This document shows, piece by piece, positions 1 to 8,443 of a stretch of 37,158 nucleotides of DNA. Position 1 is the first letter of the stretch, and the number at the start of each line of letters is the position of its first letter. The notes under the pieces are model-generated. The model made no database searches, had not been told where the DNA came from, and saw only the letters and a program-made list of their open reading frames with translations. The position numbers and the translations under genes were made by a program. The DNA comes from Minisyncoccota bacterium. GTDB taxonomy: Bacteria; Patescibacteriota; Minisyncoccia; JAHIHE01; JAGLIN01. The stretch spans positions 1-37,158 of the forward strand of contig JAGLJF010000068.1 in assembly GCA_023142595.1 (NCBI GenBank). The letters are read 5' to 3'.

Positions 1-710
1 TTGCCAGATCTAACTAGGCTATTTGAATTAATGTCCAATGCATTCAACGCCCAGATTACCCAAGCAGTGGAAGATGAATCGGAAGAAGAACCAGGATAAT
101 AAGGAAAGCCACCGTCATCATTTTGTAATGCCTGTAAAAATGATAAAGCGCTTTGAATTTGAGAATCAGAACTTTCAGTTCCAGAAGCAAGGAGCGCTAA
201 GATAGCAGCTGCAGTCATATTCGTATCAGAATTAGATGCAGTTGTGTAACCCCAACCACCATCACTATTTTGATGCGAAACAATAAAGTTTTTTGAATTA
301 ATGATAATTGGGTCAGCGCTTGATTCACCAGCAGATATTAAGGCTAAAATTCCAAAAATGTCATCATTAAGAATCAACGAGTCTCCAATTTGATTTTCTG
401 AATAATAATTTTGAAGAGAAGCCACATAATCAGTTGAAGCAAAAATACGTGGATTCTGGCCGAGAGAAGTTATAGCCAAAATAGGAGCTGCGTAGTCAAT
501 TGCATTTGTTCCATTCACAGAGAGAAGATGATTTGTGACAATGTTGGGACTTTCAAGCGCAGAGAGAGCCATTGTACTCCATGGATTATTACCATGTGCA
601 ATTAAATATGCTTGAGCATCGCTCGCATTATATGTCGCATTTGTTTCCAGAGGAGGAAGCATGGGAAATAATAACAAGGCAATGAGCATCGCGGATAATA
701 TTTTTTTCAT
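1..710 (-). CDS. Secreted prenyltransferase/squalene-oxidase-repeat (alpha/alpha toroid) protein, C-terminus cut off by window
   Basis: I read this frame directly from the complement; 236 residues are visible and the gene runs off the left edge. It starts at ATG 710-708, with an AAAGGA-type ribosome binding site about 8 bases upstream. Residues 1 to about 28 form a signal peptide (MKKILSAM, then a Leu-rich core ending near ETNA), so the product is exported. The rest is built of helical repeats with two QNxDGG-type motifs (SHQNSDGGWGY near residue 155 and LQNDDGGFPYY near 203), the hallmark of the terpenoid-cyclase/prenyltransferase toroid fold. Family knowledge: the same barrel forms the N-terminal domain of animal intrinsic factor and transcobalamin, and bacterial versions often carry a C-terminal DUF4430 domain. 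The cobalamin riboswitch just upstream suggests a surface or secreted corrinoid-binding protein. That function is inference, and the diagnostic C-terminal half lies outside the window. Confidence 0.85.
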   Translation of the reverse strand, partial: MKKILSAMLIALLLFPMLPPLETNATYNASDAQAYLIAHGNNPWSTMALSALESPNIVTNHLLSVNGTNAIDYAAPILAITSLGQNPRIFASTDYVASLQNYYSENQIGDSLILNDDIFGILALISAGESSADPIIINSKNFIVSHQNSDGGWGYTTASNSDTNMTAAAILALLASGTESSDSQIQSALSFLQALQNDDGGFPYYPGSSSDSSSTAWVIWALNALDINSNSLVRSG

Positions 711-735
711 ATGATTTCCTTTCTAAGGGTCTATA

Positions 736-772
736 AATAAAACAAGAACATCTCCACTTACAGAGGATGTTC
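736..772 (-). terminator. Terminator hairpin in the riboswitch expression platform
   Basis: Read on the minus strand, GAACATC (772-766) pairs with GATGTTC (752-746) and is followed by TTGTTTTATT. The hairpin lies between the cobalamin aptamer and the start codon at 710, where a transcriptional OFF switch is expected. Which upstream bases form the antiterminator is not clear by eye. Confidence 0.7.
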
Positions 773-844
773 ATTTTATCGTAACAAAAACAAAACGAAG
801 CCCCTCTTTAGCTCGAAGATAGGATCTTATTTATAGAATTGATA

Positions 845-960
845 GTTAGTTAGCATTCTGGCTTACTTTGTCTTTTAAGAGAACAAAGATTACAGTTGCG
901 GCACAGCACCGGATTTTTTCCAAACACTTTTTGAAATTCACCGGATTTTCCTAACCGACC
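845..960 (-). promoter_or_regulatory. Cobalamin (B12) riboswitch aptamer, compact form
   Basis: On the minus strand the order of conserved blocks is that of the cobalamin aptamer. GGTTAG opens stem P1 (956-951), followed by GGAAAATCCGGTGAA. After an insert comes AATCCGGTGCTGTGCCGCAA, then CTGTAA. A small TTTGT/ACAAA hairpin follows, and finally the B12 box AAGCCAGAATGC. CTAAC (853-849 or 849-845) closes P1. The peripheral P8-P12 domain of large aptamers is missing, which resembles the short class II forms; ligand preference (methyl/aquo- versus adenosylcobalamin) cannot be decided here. It controls the secreted toroid protein ending at 710. Confidence 0.9.
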
Positions 961-1047
961 TTTTTTACATTATGCTTTCTTAAAATATTTTTAAAAAAGT
1001 ATAAGTCAAAAAGAACTACCCTTGAATTAATTTGTTAAAGTAAGTTA

Positions 1048-1076
1048 ATATTAACTTTTGTTTCTGGTTATGTCAA
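1048..1076 (-). promoter_or_regulatory. Promoter for the B12-riboswitch transcript
   Basis: On the minus strand TTGACA (1076-1071) and TAATAT (1053-1048) are separated by 17 bases, close to the sigma-70 consensus. Transcription would start near 1041, about 80 bases before the aptamer. A second, weaker -10 (TATACT, 1003-998) lies nearer the aptamer. Confidence 0.65.
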
Positions 1077-1088
1077 TATTATATTTCC

Positions 1089-1199
1089 ATGAAAAAAAAG
1101 ATTTTCAAAAACGACTCTTTGTTCCAGAGCATACGCAATTTAACCCTGGAGGTCCAGACCAGTACTGCTAGAATGCTTAAAAAGCAAGATGATACTTAA
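1089..1199 (+). CDS. Possible small protein, 36 residues
   Basis: An open frame from ATG 1089 to TAA 1197-1199 encodes a 36-residue peptide beginning MKKKIFKNDSLF and ending KKQDDT. It is charged and has no membrane segment. Its base composition is visibly less AT-rich than the flanks, which is the main reason to list it. There is no clear Shine-Dalgarno site and no strong promoter. It lies in the gap divergent from the riboswitch gene. I do not recognise it and it may not be expressed. Confidence 0.3.
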   Translation: MKKKIFKNDSLFQSIRNLTLEVQTSTARMLKKQDDT

Positions 1200-1273
1200 G
1201 AATAAAGAAATATATTTAGGTTAACTTTTTTATTGTCTGAAAAATTCGTTTTTTGCTTTGATATTTTTTAAAA

Positions 1274-1837
1274 TTATTTTTCAAAATTTTCCTCATGAAA
1301 AAATTCATGAATATCGCCGAAACAAACGATTAGACAAGCAAGATTTTGTTTCATTATTTCTTCATTTTTATTCCAGTCAAAATCTTTCATTTTCACAGGT
1401 GATTCTATTAAAAAATATTGAAAGAAAATTTCAGAAGGAATAATATTTTTTTCATATAAATCTTGATTTGTCATCTTCTCAAAATCGTCACGGGCTTCCA
1501 AATTTGCAAACTCAGCTAAACTACGAAACATTATATTAAAAAATAATTCATATAACTTTTCATATTCTTTTTTACTATAAAATTCTTTTGATAATTTACC
1601 CAATCTTTGCAACCTTTTTTTATTAGCAGATTTCTTTTCTGATTTCCCCGCTCTTTCCCACATAAGAAAAAAATTACTCACATCATTTTTTTCACTTAAT
1701 AATTCGTCAAAAACATATTTCAGGTCAACTTTTTTTAATAAATTTTGAATTGCTTTTTTATGTAAAATTGGATTTTTCTCTGAAAAATATCCATCAAAAG
1801 CAGCATCAAAATCTTTTGTCAGTTTATCTTTTTTCAT
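1274..1837 (-). CDS. Hypothetical protein, 187 residues
   Basis: An unrecognised, soluble, Lys/Glu/Phe-rich, mostly helical protein (MKKDKLTKDFDAAFDG...). It has no signal peptide, membrane segment or known catalytic motif. A basic stretch KSEKKSANKKRLQRLGK lies near residues 65-81 and an acidic, aromatic C-terminus ends in HEFFHEENFEK. No Shine-Dalgarno site precedes the ATG. It follows purM on the same strand after about 150 bases and could be read through from the purL-purM transcript, but nothing in it suggests a purine role. Confidence 0.6.
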   Translation of the reverse strand: MKKDKLTKDFDAAFDGYFSEKNPILHKKAIQNLLKKVDLKYVFDELLSEKNDVSNFFLMWERAGKSEKKSANKKRLQRLGKLSKEFYSKKEYEKLYELFFNIMFRSLAEFANLEARDDFEKMTNQDLYEKNIIPSEIFFQYFLIESPVKMKDFDWNKNEEIMKQNLACLIVCFGDIHEFFHEENFEK

Positions 1838-1988
1838 AAAAATATTTTATTTATTATTTATTTTTATAAATTTAATAATACTACTGATGATTTTTTTTGA
1901 TTATTTTCCCAACTTCTCATTATTTCTAATATTTCATTTTCGAAATCAGGTAAATAGATAATTTCAATCTGTCTATTATTTTCTTTAT

Positions 1989-3005
1989 TTATTTTATAAA
2001 TGTTTTATTTTCACCATACACAATTTCTCCAATCAAAAAAGCGTTTTCAACAGTATCATTAGTAATTACCACAAGACCAATTCCATAATTAAAAGTTTTC
2101 ATCATTTCCAACTTTGAAATATTACCCTTTCTTTCAATTAATTTAAAAATTGCTGGCACTTCCCAAGAACCCTTATTTATTAAAGCTGAGCAATTTTCAG
2201 GTAATATTCTTGGAATATTTTCAATTAAACCACCTCCTGTGATATGCGCCAAACCAGCAATATCATAATTACTTATCATTTTCTTTATTTCTTTAACATA
2301 AATCTTAGTTGGTTCCATTAATTCCTCTCCTAAAGTTCTGTCAAGCTCGGGATAATTTGTATTAAGTATTTTTTTTGTCTCATCTGTTTTTTTCAAATCA
2401 ATTTCGAAAGTTTTTCGTGCCAAGCTATATCCGTTTGAATGAACTCCGCTTGATGGTAATCCATAAATCTTCATACCAACTTTGATTTTGTTTCCCGTAA
2501 TCAAATCTTCTTTTGAATTAGCAAATCCTACAGCAAAACCAGCTAGGTCATAGTCTTGCTCGCTGTACATATCTGGCATTTCAGCCATTTCACCACCCAA
2601 TAAAGCACATTCAGCTTGATGACAGCCTTCTATTATACCGTTCACGATTTTTTGGGTTCTTTGTGGTATTTGTTTTCCCATTGCAATATAGTCCAAAAAG
2701 GCAGCAGGTGTCAGACCAGCCACAGCAAGATCATTAACACACATTGCGACCAAGTCTATACCAACGGTCTCATGTCTATCCAAAACAATGCTCAATACTA
2801 ATTTCGTACCAACGCCATCAGTTGCCAGTCCCATAACCTTTCGATCAGAAAGTTCAACAATTCCACTAAATCCACCAATACCTGATAGAATTTTTCCAGG
2901 AAAATGTTTTAAAGTTTTTTCAGCTTGTTCTTTAATTAAATTTACAGCTTTATTACCTGCATTTATATCTACACCACTTTTCGCATAGTCCAGTGATTGA
3001 GTCAT
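1989..3005 (-). CDS. purM: Phosphoribosylformylglycinamidine cyclo-ligase (AIR synthetase)
   Basis: This enzyme closes the imidazole ring, converting FGAM plus ATP to AIR (5-aminoimidazole ribonucleotide) in the cytosol. The 338 residues match the usual length of about 345. Family motifs are visible: the ATDGVGTK nucleotide-binding segment (residues 61-68), the VNDLAVAGLTP block near 90-100, GGEMAEMPDMY near 138-148 and the Gly-rich HITGGGLIENIPR segment near 255-267. The C-terminal linker before IGEIVYGE is slightly shorter than usual. It starts 15 bases after the purL stop, with no Shine-Dalgarno site, so the two are almost certainly co-transcribed and carry out consecutive steps. Confidence 0.97.
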   Translation of the reverse strand: MTQSLDYAKSGVDINAGNKAVNLIKEQAEKTLKHFPGKILSGIGGFSGIVELSDRKVMGLATDGVGTKLVLSIVLDRHETVGIDLVAMCVNDLAVAGLTPAAFLDYIAMGKQIPQRTQKIVNGIIEGCHQAECALLGGEMAEMPDMYSEQDYDLAGFAVGFANSKEDLITGNKIKVGMKIYGLPSSGVHSNGYSLARKTFEIDLKKTDETKKILNTNYPELDRTLGEELMEPTKIYVKEIKKMISNYDIAGLAHITGGGLIENIPRILPENCSALINKGSWEVPAIFKLIERKGNISKLEMMKTFNYGIGLVVITNDTVENAFLIGEIVYGENKTFIK

Positions 3006-3020
3006 ATATTTAAATTTAAA

Positions 3021-6000
3021 TTAATTATTGCTAACCCAATTATAAGCATTTTGAAACATGGTAAGCCAAGGAGATGCTTCTATATCCTTGTTTAATTCTT
3101 TTGGCATCCATGGCCATTGCCATTTTAAAAATATTCTTTCGGGATGAGGCATCATTGCCAAGTGACGACCGTCAGGAGAACAGAGCGAAGCAATACCACC
3201 TACAGAGCCATTTGGATTAAATGGGTATTCTTCCGTTTCTTTTCCTTCATTATCAGCATAAACTAAAGGATTCAATTTTTGAGCAATCACTTTATTATAA
3301 ATTTCTGAATCAGAAAAGTGCAACCTTCCCTCTCCATGAGCAACCCAAATCCCAAGTATAGAACCTTCCATCCTCTTGAGCATTATAGATGGACTTTCTT
3401 TGATATTGACATTTACCCAGCGTGACTCAAATCTATTTGATTCATTGGTCATAAATCTAGGCTGTTTTTCAATATTAATATTTTTCCAAGGCAACCATCC
3501 AATTAATGACATTAATTGACAACCATTACATACCCCTAAGGAAAAAGTATTTTTCCTGTCATAGAATTCATCAAATATTTCTTTTAGTTTTTGATTAAAT
3601 TTAATTCCTCCAGCCCAGCCCTTCGCCGAACCAAGAGCGTCTGCATAAGAAAAACCTCCCACAAATGCCAAACCTCTAAATTTATCAAGTGCTATATTAC
3701 CATCAATTAAATCAGACATTTTAACATCCCACGCTTCAAAACCGGCGAGATGAAATGCACTTGCCATTTCTCTGTCGCCATTACTTCCCTCTTCACGAAT
3801 AATAGCAACTTTCGGTTTGTCTCTTTTGGCTAATATACTAGCAGATGTGTTAGCTGGTTTAAAAGTGACTTTATAAAATGGATTCTTTTGCTTATAAATA
3901 TTTTCCTTTTCACAAATTGCACTTTTTGAATTTGTTTGCAAGAGATTCAGCTGATGACTTGTTTCTTCCCATGTTTGTCTAAGACTAATCATCTCTGAGT
4001 TCAATATTTCTTTTCCATTATGAGAAATTTTTATTATGTCTTCTTTTGATGAAATTCCCAATTTAAAAATTACATTTTCTAAATTATATTTTTTAATTAT
4101 TTTCAAAAACTCATCTATTTTCAACTGATCAATTTCCATTGCATAACCAAGCTCTTCGTTAAAATAATAAGAAAGTTCGTCTGCTTTTGCTTCACTGTTA
4201 ATTTCCAACCCACAATTTCCTGCAAAAGTCATTTCTAATAAAGTTGTCACTAAACCACCGTCCGAACGATCATGTCCTGATAACACTAGATTTTTCTGGA
4301 TTAATTCTTGAACAGCTAAAAATAAATTTTTCAGCTGTTGGGTGTCATCTACATCTGGGGATTCATTTCCAATTTGAGACAATGTTTGAGCTAATGCTGA
4401 CCCACCTAATCTATTTTTTGAATTACCAAGGTCTATCAACCAAATTTCACTATTACCTGGCTCTTTTAAATCAGGGGTAATCGCTTTTTCAATGTCACTC
4501 ATTGGAGCATAAGCAGAAACAGTAAGTTCTCCTGGAGATTTTACAATTTCCTCGCCTACCCTATTGGCCATAGAGATGCTGTCCTTTCCTCCATCAATAG
4601 CAATACCAAGTTCAACCATAATGTCTCTCATCGCAATTGCAGCATCATAAATTCGAGATCCCTCACCAGGTAATTTAGCAGGCCACATCCAGTTCCCCGA
4701 ACATTTGATGTCAGAAAGAGAACTAATTTTTGCTGAAACAATATTTGTTATTGCCTCTCCTACAGACATTCTACTTCCTGCTTTTGGATTGACTAATATT
4801 TTGATTGGCTGTTCTCCAATCGAAATTGCCGCTCCACTTTTATCAAAATGAGTTTGTGCAATAATCGCGACATCTGAAACGGGAAGCTGTAGTGGTCCAC
4901 AACATTGCTGTCTTGCAATCAATCCAGTTACACTTCGGTCAACTTTTGTGACCAAAAATCTTTTTGAACATACGGAAGGTAGTTTTAAAACATTATTCAA
5001 CGCATTTTGAAATGTCAGTTGCGAAGGAATTTTAAGTGGACTAAGTTTCAAATTCATCCTCTTATCATGAAATTCTTTTTGTGGCATTTTCCCGAGTATC
5101 TTTGAAAGCTCTAAATTAACAGGAGTTGAATCATCACTACTGTCATGAACCACAATTTTTCTATCCCCCGTCACCTCTCCTAATAGTTCATAATCAGATC
5201 TTTCTCTTTTACAAATTTCTTTAAATAGTTCTAGCTTGGCAGGTTCAATTAAAAGCGCATTTCTTTCCTGAGATTCATTTCCCCAAATTTCCAAAACAGA
5301 CATCGTCTGGTCTCCTAATTGAATATTTCTAATTTCTACTCTGCCGCCAATCGGTTCGATTAATTCAGTAAGAACATTGCATGGTCCCCCAGCCCCCTGA
5401 TCATGAATGCTGATAATTGGATTATCATTCCCCATTTCCACACAAGCCCGAATGACGCGATTCATTTTTTGTTCAATTTCAGCATCTCCTCTTTGTACAG
5501 CATTAAAATCAAGTTCCGCCTTATTTTCCCCCTGAATCATGCTCGATGCTGAACCTCCACCCATGCCAATTCGATATACGGGTCCTCCAACTTGAATAAT
5601 TAGCATACCAACTTGAGGTTTATCTTTTTTAATATGAGCATCATCAATTTGTCCGATTCCACCAGAAAACAAAATCGGCTTAATCCATTCTTGCCTACTG
5701 CCATCAGGTAAATTTACTCCAAAAGAACGATTAAATCCTTGAATCAGAGGTTCTCCAAATTTATTACCATAATCAGAGACTCCATCACTTGCCTCAATTT
5801 GAATCTTCAATGGACTAGCCTTGTCTTCTGGATATTTGAAATCATAATTTTCTCCTGCAATTTTGTAATTCGGAATATTCAAATTACCAACTGCATAGCC
5901 AGTCGTGCCAGCAATCACCAAAGCACCTTTTCCAGTTGCCTGCACATCTCTGATTCGTCCACCTCCGCCAGTGGCAGCACCTGGGAATGGAGACACTCCA

Positions 6001-6836
6001 GTTGGAAAATTATGAGTCTCTGCGGTAAAAATAAAATGATATTTGCACTTTTTATTCTGAAAAGCAGAAGACGCAACTGCACTATCAGGTACAATCGTCT
6101 CAACATCAAATCCTTTTATTGCACTCGAATTATCTTTGAAAGCAATTAGACTATTTGAAATATTTTTTTTCAATGGATATTGCACAGCTTGAAACAAAGT
6201 TTCTTTCATTTCTTGTCCGTCAATTATAATTTTACCTCGAAAAAACCAATGCCTAGAATGTTCACTATTTGCTTGTCCTAATTGAAAACATTCAACACTG
6301 GTTGGATTTCTTTTAATATCATTAAGAAATAAATCATAATAATAATGTTCATCCCAGTCATCCATGCCAAGTCCCATATCTTTGTTGATTTTTTTTAATG
6401 CACCAATTCCACTTTCAATGATTTGTACTTCATAGACAGAGTCTGGCTTTTTATTACTCTTAAAGCTTTCTAACGTTTTATCATATCTGGTTTCTGTCAT
6501 CTTGTCGCAATGCTTGGAAAGAAACTCTTTCTCATTTTCGGTGTTGTTTAAGATAGTTCTCTGAGACTTTTCAATTCTGGTAATTTTATCTAAACCACAA
6601 TTATGGCAAACTGAAACAGCATTCGTTGAAAAAGAAGTGGCAAAACTCAGGTTAGGACCAATTTCAATTATATTTTCAGAATCAAGGTTGGTGTCTTTAC
6701 TTATTTTTTCTTCTTCGAATCCTTCCGCAAGCAATTTGGACAAAATCTCAATCTCACTTTGGTCCAATGGTTCACTGGCTTCTATATTGTAACAAATCTC
6801 ATTTTTTTTATCCTTAGGACTATAGAATTGATACAT
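3021..6836 (-). CDS. purL: Phosphoribosylformylglycinamidine synthase, large single-chain form
   Basis: It makes FGAM from FGAR, glutamine and ATP. At 1271 residues it is the long form found in proteobacteria and eukaryotes, with the N-terminal PurS-like part, the two AIR-synthase-like halves and the glutaminase in one chain; Gram-positive bacteria and archaea use separate PurS, PurL and PurQ. Visible blocks include ETHNFPTGVSPFPGAATGGGGR near 270-295 and HDQGAGGP near 475. The class I glutamine amidotransferase at the C-terminus has its nucleophile in GVCNGCQ near residue 1100 and the His/Glu pair in PHPERIF near 1230. There is no Shine-Dalgarno site. It lies 13 bases after the upstream ATPase gene and 15 before purM, so the three form one unit. 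Confidence 0.97.
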   Translation of the reverse strand: MYQFYSPKDKKNEICYNIEASEPLDQSEIEILSKLLAEGFEEEKISKDTNLDSENIIEIGPNLSFATSFSTNAVSVCHNCGLDKITRIEKSQRTILNNTENEKEFLSKHCDKMTETRYDKTLESFKSNKKPDSVYEVQIIESGIGALKKINKDMGLGMDDWDEHYYYDLFLNDIKRNPTSVECFQLGQANSEHSRHWFFRGKIIIDGQEMKETLFQAVQYPLKKNISNSLIAFKDNSSAIKGFDVETIVPDSAVASSAFQNKKCKYHFIFTAETHNFPTGVSPFPGAATGGGGRIRDVQATGKGALVIAGTTGYAVGNLNIPNYKIAGENYDFKYPEDKASPLKIQIEASDGVSDYGNKFGEPLIQGFNRSFGVNLPDGSRQEWIKPILFSGGIGQIDDAHIKKDKPQVGMLIIQVGGPVYRIGMGGGSASSMIQGENKAELDFNAVQRGDAEIEQKMNRVIRACVEMGNDNPIISIHDQGAGGPCNVLTELIEPIGGRVEIRNIQLGDQTMSVLEIWGNESQERNALLIEPAKLELFKEICKRERSDYELLGEVTGDRKIVVHDSSDDSTPVNLELSKILGKMPQKEFHDKRMNLKLSPLKIPSQLTFQNALNNVLKLPSVCSKRFLVTKVDRSVTGLIARQQCCGPLQLPVSDVAIIAQTHFDKSGAAISIGEQPIKILVNPKAGSRMSVGEAITNIVSAKISSLSDIKCSGNWMWPAKLPGEGSRIYDAAIAMRDIMVELGIAIDGGKDSISMANRVGEEIVKSPGELTVSAYAPMSDIEKAITPDLKEPGNSEIWLIDLGNSKNRLGGSALAQTLSQIGNESPDVDDTQQLKNLFLAVQELIQKNLVLSGHDRSDGGLVTTLLEMTFAGNCGLEINSEAKADELSYYFNEELGYAMEIDQLKIDEFLKIIKKYNLENVIFKLGISSKEDIIKISHNGKEILNSEMISLRQTWEETSHQLNLLQTNSKSAICEKENIYKQKNPFYKVTFKPANTSASILAKRDKPKVAIIREEGSNGDREMASAFHLAGFEAWDVKMSDLIDGNIALDKFRGLAFVGGFSYADALGSAKGWAGGIKFNQKLKEIFDEFYDRKNTFSLGVCNGCQLMSLIGWLPWKNINIEKQPRFMTNESNRFESRWVNVNIKESPSIMLKRMEGSILGIWVAHGEGRLHFSDSEIYNKVIAQKLNPLVYADNEGKETEEYPFNPNGSVGGIASLCSPDGRHLAMMPHPERIFLKWQWPWMPKELNKDIEASPWLTMFQNAYNWVSNN

Positions 6837-6849
6837 AGATTTATAATTA

Positions 6850-7380
6850 TTACAAATTATTTAAAATAAATTTTAGTCTTTCTTCTACTGAATTCATTTT
6901 TGAAACTTCGACCATTGGAATATTTATTTTTTCATAAACATCCTTCAATAATCCATGAAGCTTAATCTGCTCTCCTTTACTTTCAGTGCGTGAATAATCC
7001 TTCTTATATGGCAAGTAGTCAAGCAAAAAGACTTTTTTATACACTGAATTTTCTATAGCTTTTTTTAAATTAACATCTGATGCTATTCCTTGTAATTTAT
7101 AATAAGCATCGCTATCAGGAATGCCTCTGTCCCAAAAAACAATATCTTCTTTAGGTATTTTTCTTTCAAGCTCTATCTTAATTTCTAGAATCTTTTTTTG
7201 AAAGCTAATTTCGTTGTTTCTAATATTTTTTAGCTCTTTTCCTCTTGCTATTTCTTTATCAATATAGATCCTTGCAGCTTCGTCTATGGTTCTATATCCA
7301 TTGCTAGCTAATAATTTGATTAGAGTTGATTTTCCAGAATTTGGAGCTCCTGTTATTATATACCAGTTATTTGAATTCAT
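6850..7380 (-). CDS. Small P-loop ATPase (AAA_28 / NadR-kinase-like)
   Basis: A 176-residue nucleotide-binding protein. The Walker A motif GAPNSGKST is at residues 11-19. An early TIDEAARIYID motif and a central FWDRGIPDSDAYY motif (about 103-115) are typical of the AAA_28 group of small predicted ATPases and kinases. A C-terminal segment supplies the remaining strands and the lid. The substrate is unknown; small-molecule phosphorylation is plausible but not shown. It is the first gene of the purL-purM unit, 13 bases upstream of purL. A -10-like TATAAT at 7396-7391 lies only about 10 bases before the start codon, so the message may be nearly leaderless. Confidence 0.75.
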   Translation of the reverse strand: MNSNNWYIITGAPNSGKSTLIKLLASNGYRTIDEAARIYIDKEIARGKELKNIRNNEISFQKKILEIKIELERKIPKEDIVFWDRGIPDSDAYYKLQGIASDVNLKKAIENSVYKKVFLLDYLPYKKDYSRTESKGEQIKLHGLLKDVYEKINIPMVEVSKMNSVEERLKFILNNL

Positions 7381-7457
7381 ATGTTTGATAATTATAGAAT
7401 TACTTTATCATTTTTTTAAAAATATTTCAAGTTTTTTACTATAAATGCATTAAATAT

Positions 7458-7486
7458 TTGCTTATTTAATTAAAATTGTGTATATT
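7458..7486 (+). promoter_or_regulatory. Promoter for the plus-strand HAD gene
   Basis: TTGCTT (7458-7463) and TATATT (7481-7486) are 17 bases apart. They lie about 40 bases upstream of the AGGAGG ribosome binding site (7510-7515) of the gene starting at 7525. Confidence 0.55.
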
Positions 7487-7524
7487 AATATTAGTTATTT
7501 GAAAATTATAGGAGGAAAATTATA

Positions 7525-8418
7525 ATGATTTCGAATTTTGTTATTGATTTTGACGGAACTATCGCTGATACTTTAACACGAAATCCAAATAGCATTGGAG
7601 TTGATGAAGGGTATGAATATGCGATTAGAATAATTTTTGGAGAAGAAGGTCTAACCGCATATAGAAAAATTGGAGGACTCAAAAATAGAGCTCCGACTGA
7701 ACTGGTTAAAGAACTGCTTAAAGAAGACAACAATTCCTCGCTTTTTGACAAAGCTCGTAATTTTTTTTATGAAATGAAAGGGTTGTTTGAAAATTTAGTT
7801 CCAGAAGAAAAAGGTTTTTTACTGGAATGGCCAACAGAGGCGATAAACCTTGACGAAATTACGCTACGTACGATATCTAAAATGGTTGTTCGCATCAAGC
7901 TTTCGTTTTTAATGAAGGAAATTGGAACTATGCAAAAAAACGGAAAGACTTGGCCTGAGCCGTGTCGAGGATTTATTGACTTTTTTAAATTCATACATAA
8001 AATGAATGAAAAAAAAGAAGGTACTTTCCGTGTAGTCATTTTGTCTTCAGGACACGAGTTTTTTATCAAAAAGGTATTCAGGTCTTGGGGCATTTCGCCA
8101 TTGCCAGACATGCTCACCGATGACGATTTAAGAGATTCAAGCCTTAAAGAAACGGTAGCAAAACCTTCAGCTGCTCTTTTTGATATCTTGAGAAAGAAAA
8201 CAAATGAAAACAAAAGTCAAGAACAACCCTTAAATACAAAAAATACATTATATATTGGAGACGATCTGGAAAAAGATGGAGAACTTGCTAAAAACGCAAG
8301 AATTCCATTTATGTTGTTTTGCGGAAATGATAAAAAGTTTGAAGATAGTCATCAATCCTTTTTTGATGATTGGAAAACAATTATCTCTTTGCTCGAAAAA
8401 CAACAAATATCTGGGTAA
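7525..8418 (+). CDS. HAD-superfamily hydrolase, 297 residues
   Basis: The N-terminal motif I DFDGTIADT (D8 nucleophile, D10 acid/base) is followed by a large helical cap (about 20-165). Motif II is VILSSGHE near 172-179, and motif IV YIGDDLEKDGELA near 243-255 supplies the Mg-binding aspartates. This marks a HAD phosphatase; the substrate is unknown. The start has a perfect AGGAGG Shine-Dalgarno site 9 bases upstream, unlike neighbouring housekeeping genes. It is a stand-alone gene with its own promoter and a shared terminator, lying on the opposite strand between the two purine units. Confidence 0.85.
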   Translation: MISNFVIDFDGTIADTLTRNPNSIGVDEGYEYAIRIIFGEEGLTAYRKIGGLKNRAPTELVKELLKEDNNSSLFDKARNFFYEMKGLFENLVPEEKGFLLEWPTEAINLDEITLRTISKMVVRIKLSFLMKEIGTMQKNGKTWPEPCRGFIDFFKFIHKMNEKKEGTFRVVILSSGHEFFIKKVFRSWGISPLPDMLTDDDLRDSSLKETVAKPSAALFDILRKKTNENKSQEQPLNTKNTLYIGDDLEKDGELAKNARIPFMLFCGNDKKFEDSHQSFFDDWKTIISLLEKQQISG

Positions 8419-8443
8419 TGTTTAACATTACCCTATTTTTTTT
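8413..8443. terminator. Bidirectional terminator between two HAD genes
   Basis: GGGTAATG (8413-8420) and CATTACCC (8426-8433) form a perfect 8-bp stem with loop TTTAA, followed on the plus strand by TATTTTTTTTTG. The stop codons of both convergent genes lie inside the hairpin (TAA 8416-8418 plus strand, TAG 8435-8433 minus strand). The U-tract favours the plus strand; minus-strand function is less certain. Confidence 0.8.

Noticed and set aside
1838-1985. Open frame of about 45 residues on the minus strand between purM and the 187-residue gene (contains a QIEIIYLPDFENEILEIM-like stretch).
   Set aside because: It has no start codon and no ribosome binding site; it could be a remnant but chance is likely in AT-rich DNA.
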